A program made the translations under genes and the position numbers. Below, one piece after another: positions 63,511 to 64,000 of a DNA stretch of 64,000 nt. The notes beneath the pieces are model-generated. The model ran no database searches, was not told the origin of the DNA, and saw nothing but the letters and a program-made list of their open reading frames with translations. The number at the start of each line of letters is the position of its first letter. The first letter of the stretch is position 1. The stretch comes from Atrina japonica (lineage: Eukaryota > Mollusca > Bivalvia > Pterioida > Pinnidae): positions 372,001 to 436,000 of the forward strand of contig BROG01000349.1 of the NCBI GenBank assembly GCA_030159075.1. The letters run 5' to 3'.

Positions 63511-64000
63511 ATTCCATTCTCTCTTAAATTTGTTATATGTTCAGTTCAAGTTCAGTTTTGCTATAATCTTGTGAAAAAAGTATTTCACAGAAATATGGAT
63601 TTAAATTCAAATTCAATGTTGAGACACAAAACAAGAGAAAAGAACAGTCTGTCATAGATCAGACATAGAACATTCCATGGTGGCCGCCAAGATCCCTCTG
63701 GGATTTCTTGTATGATTCATAAGAACTTTTGTTCTCTATCAAACAATATTCTTAATGTATGGCAATATTTATTTACAATTGAAGATTCCAAAGAGTATCA
63801 AACTTTAAGAATAAAATGAATTAAAATAAATAGATTGATAATTAGCTTTGAAATCATTTCTATAACATTTATCTAATGTGATCAGTAAAATAGCTTGACC
63901 TAGTGAGTCCCTTTCTGAATGTCTTCAATCAGCTACCCAACATGTTCCTTAATCATTTTTATGCCCCTGACCTGAAAAGTCCACTGGGGACATCGTTTGT
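63511..64000. other. Repeat flank and unannotated end of window
   Basis: Includes GTGGCCGCCAAGATCCCTCTG-like sequence near 63680, which may be the far flank of the tandem element, and AT-rich DNA. No gene seen. Confidence 0.5.

Overview
This is animal nuclear DNA. It is AT-rich, its coding exons are short with GT..AG introns of 0.5 to 8 kb, and it is dense in short inverted-repeat elements, tRNA-derived SINEs, satellite-like tandem arrays and microsatellites. The repeat types look lophotrochozoan, most likely a bivalve mollusc. That placement is inferred from repeat style and protein divergence; no sequence here proves the species.

Two genes can be rebuilt completely by joining exons at splice sites. 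At the left, three coding exons on + (4584-5486, 13628-13799, 17006-17706) give a 591-residue SLC10-family membrane transporter. It resembles the long-ectodomain SLC10A3/SLC10A5 type, with a signal peptide and a heavily N-glycosylated extracellular half. At the right, ten coding exons on + (47184-60521) give a 580-residue TRIM23/ARD1: RING, two B-boxes, coiled coil and a C-terminal ARF-like GTPase. Every intron phase is consistent.

A 43-nt first coding exon on - (46937-46895) lies 246 bp upstream of the TRIM23 start codon. Its 14 residues match the start of TRAPPC13. TRIM23 and TRAPPC13 are also head to head in vertebrates as I recall, so 46938-47183 is best read as an ancient bidirectional promoter. 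I could not find the later TRAPPC13 exons by eye; they should lie on - between about 18 and 46.8 kb.

The 17.8-46.8 kb interval is mostly repeats. It also holds one convincing orphan 3' terminal exon on + (23110-23264, strong acceptor, 50 codons, stop, AATAAA) and several weaker coding-like stretches near 28.2, 35.5 and 40.4 kb. The window before 3.2 kb is repeat-filled intron or intergenic DNA, and 60.7-64 kb holds the TRIM23 3' UTR followed by repeats.

The repeats record their own history. A TTAA-flanked foldback element sits inside a 48-bp tandem array whose other units show the empty site. A roughly 950-bp TA-flanked element is nested in another short inverted-repeat element. A third TA-flanked element interrupts a minisatellite. 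Two copies of a roughly 155-bp tandem array, reminiscent of bivalve pearl elements, lie in opposite orientation at 36 and 63 kb. I found no clearly new multi-gene system. The most useful leads are the conserved divergent gene pair, the ancestral-type catalytic glutamine in the TRIM23 ARF domain, the altered sodium-site residues in the SLC10 protein, and the orphan exon at 23.1 kb.
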